Of a DNA stretch of 64,000 nucleotides, positions 62,905 through 64,000 are shown piece after piece. The notes beneath the pieces were generated by a model that saw nothing but the letters and a program-made list of their open reading frames with translations, was not told where the DNA came from and ran no database searches. Every line of letters begins with the position of its first letter. Positions within the stretch are counted from its first letter, which is position 1. A program made the position numbers and the translations under genes. Origin of the DNA: Prorocentrum cordatum (Eukaryota > Sar > Dinophyceae > Prorocentrales > Prorocentraceae); contig CAUYUJ010009557.1 in assembly GCA_963575745.1 (NCBI GenBank), positions 577,005 to 641,004 of the forward strand. Direction: 5' to 3'.

Positions 62905-64000
62905 AGGTGCCGAAGTTCAACCCTCGCCCCTCGGGTCGAGGACCCAGGGTCCTGGAGCCCAAGCTTGGCGACCCTCGGATCTAAGGCCCGAGGTGCTCGC
63001 AGATGCGCAAGACCAGATCTGAAGATGAAGGGTCGAGCATCTTCGATGGCAGTCTGGGGCCGAGGGCGGCGACGAGGGGCATCGACAATCGCCGAGGCTC
63101 GATGCTCGAGCCTCGTATGTCGATGCCGAGATCTTCGAATCCAAGCGTTGCGATCCTCGGATCTAGGGTCCAAGGCGCTCAGAGATGCTTGAAACCAAGA
63201 TCTCGCATCCTCAATCCGAGGACGGAGGATCGAGCCTCTGCGATGGCGGCCCGAGCGCCAGATGATGGCGAGGGGGCGATCTACCAACTATCGCCGAGGG
63301 TCGTTCCTCGAGCCTCGGATGTCGATCCCAAGGCCTTCGAGTCCAAGCGCTGCGATCCTCGGATCTAGGATCCAATGCGCACAGAGACGCATGGGGCCAA
63401 GATCTCGGATCCTCGATCCGAGGGTGGAGAATCGAGCCTCCTCGACGGCTGTATGAGCGCCCGAGGGCGGCGATGGGGGGGCGACCTACAATCGCCGAGG
63501 CTCGGCCCTCGAGCCTCGGATGTCGAGGCCGAGATCTTCGAGTCCAAGCTTGGCGACCCTCGGAACTAAGATCTGAGGTGCTCGCAGATGCTCGAGGCCA
63601 CGATCTCGGACCCTCGATCCGCGAATGAAAAATTCGACCCTGCCCGATGGCAGCGCGGGCCCGAGGACGGCGACGAGGGCGATCTACTATCGCCGAGGCT
63701 GGATAATCGACCCTCGGATCGCGAACCCGAGGTCTCCGAGTTCAAGCTTGGTGATCCCAACCCTCGGATCCAAGGCGCTCCAAGATGCTCGGAACCAAGA
63801 TCTCGGATCCTCGATCCGAAAATCGAGCCCCCTTAATGCCGGCCTGGGCCTGACGACGGCGACGGTGGCGATCGAGGAGCGCCGAGGCTCGATCCTCGAT
63901 CCTCGGATCGCGATCCTGAAATCTTCGAGTCGCAGCCTGGCGATCCTCGGATTTAGGATCCAAGGTGCTCGAATATGCTTGGACCCAAGATACCCGGCCC
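62905..64000. repeat. ~200-bp satellite, at least five units, open at window end
   Basis: 'gcgatcctcggatctagg', 'gatctcggatcctcgatccg', 'cgatcta-tatcgccgaggc' and 'tcgagtccaag' recur in order. 'ctcggat' landmarks fall near 62966, 63149, 63350, 63551, 63749 and 63931, giving periods of 182-201 bp. Many 'gatcctcgatc' sub-steps suggest the unit grew from a shorter one. Short frames on both strands are translations of it. Confidence 0.9.

Noticed and set aside
1-64000. Dinoflagellate spliced-leader sequence
   Set aside because: No stretch ending in the expected 'ttttggctcaag' was seen on either strand.

Overview
The window looks like nuclear DNA of a GC-rich protist, most likely a dinoflagellate. 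The evidence is indirect. There are no bacterial operons, rRNA or tRNA genes. The recognisable genes are worn-out LINE and Ty1/copia retroelements whose peptides resemble those common in dinoflagellate genomes (recalled resemblance, not searched). Most of the sequence is simple repeats, minisatellites and short dispersed repeats. No dinoflagellate spliced-leader sequence was seen, so another GC-rich alga or protist cannot be excluded.

Layout. 0-4.7 kb: dispersed repeats, a ~74-bp minisatellite and purine-rich microsatellites. 4.8-7.25 kb: a minus-strand Ty1/copia relic with a 321-bp tandem duplication. 7.25-15.6 kb: repeats and no supported gene. 15.6-20.7 kb: LINE relic 1 (coiled-coil/zinc first ORF, endonuclease, C-terminal zinc motif, RNase H; no reverse transcriptase motif found). 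20.7-31.8 kb: microsatellites and short foldback elements. 31.8-36.8 kb: LINE relic 2 (first ORF, endonuclease remnant, reverse transcriptase and thumb; no RNase H). 37-57 kb: satellites, a ~760-bp foldback element, an AT-rich island, MITE-like elements and a satellite built on a GC palindrome. 57.1-62.5 kb: minus-strand coding segments of one or more unrecognised basic, partly coiled-coil proteins, separated by microsatellite-filled gaps that could be introns. 62.9 kb to the end: a ~200-bp satellite that runs off the window.

Everything credibly coding lies on the minus strand. Nearly every coding segment breaks frame by a single base. In the retroelements this looks like decay. In the 57-62 kb gene the breaks often fall in or near homopolymers, so sequencing error is also possible.

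The most unusual content is a crowd of short foldback/MITE-like elements (about 50-760 bp, at least ten), none encoding a transposase here, plus several dispersed repeat families seen at two to seven loci. All coordinates were read by eye and element edges may be off by several bases.
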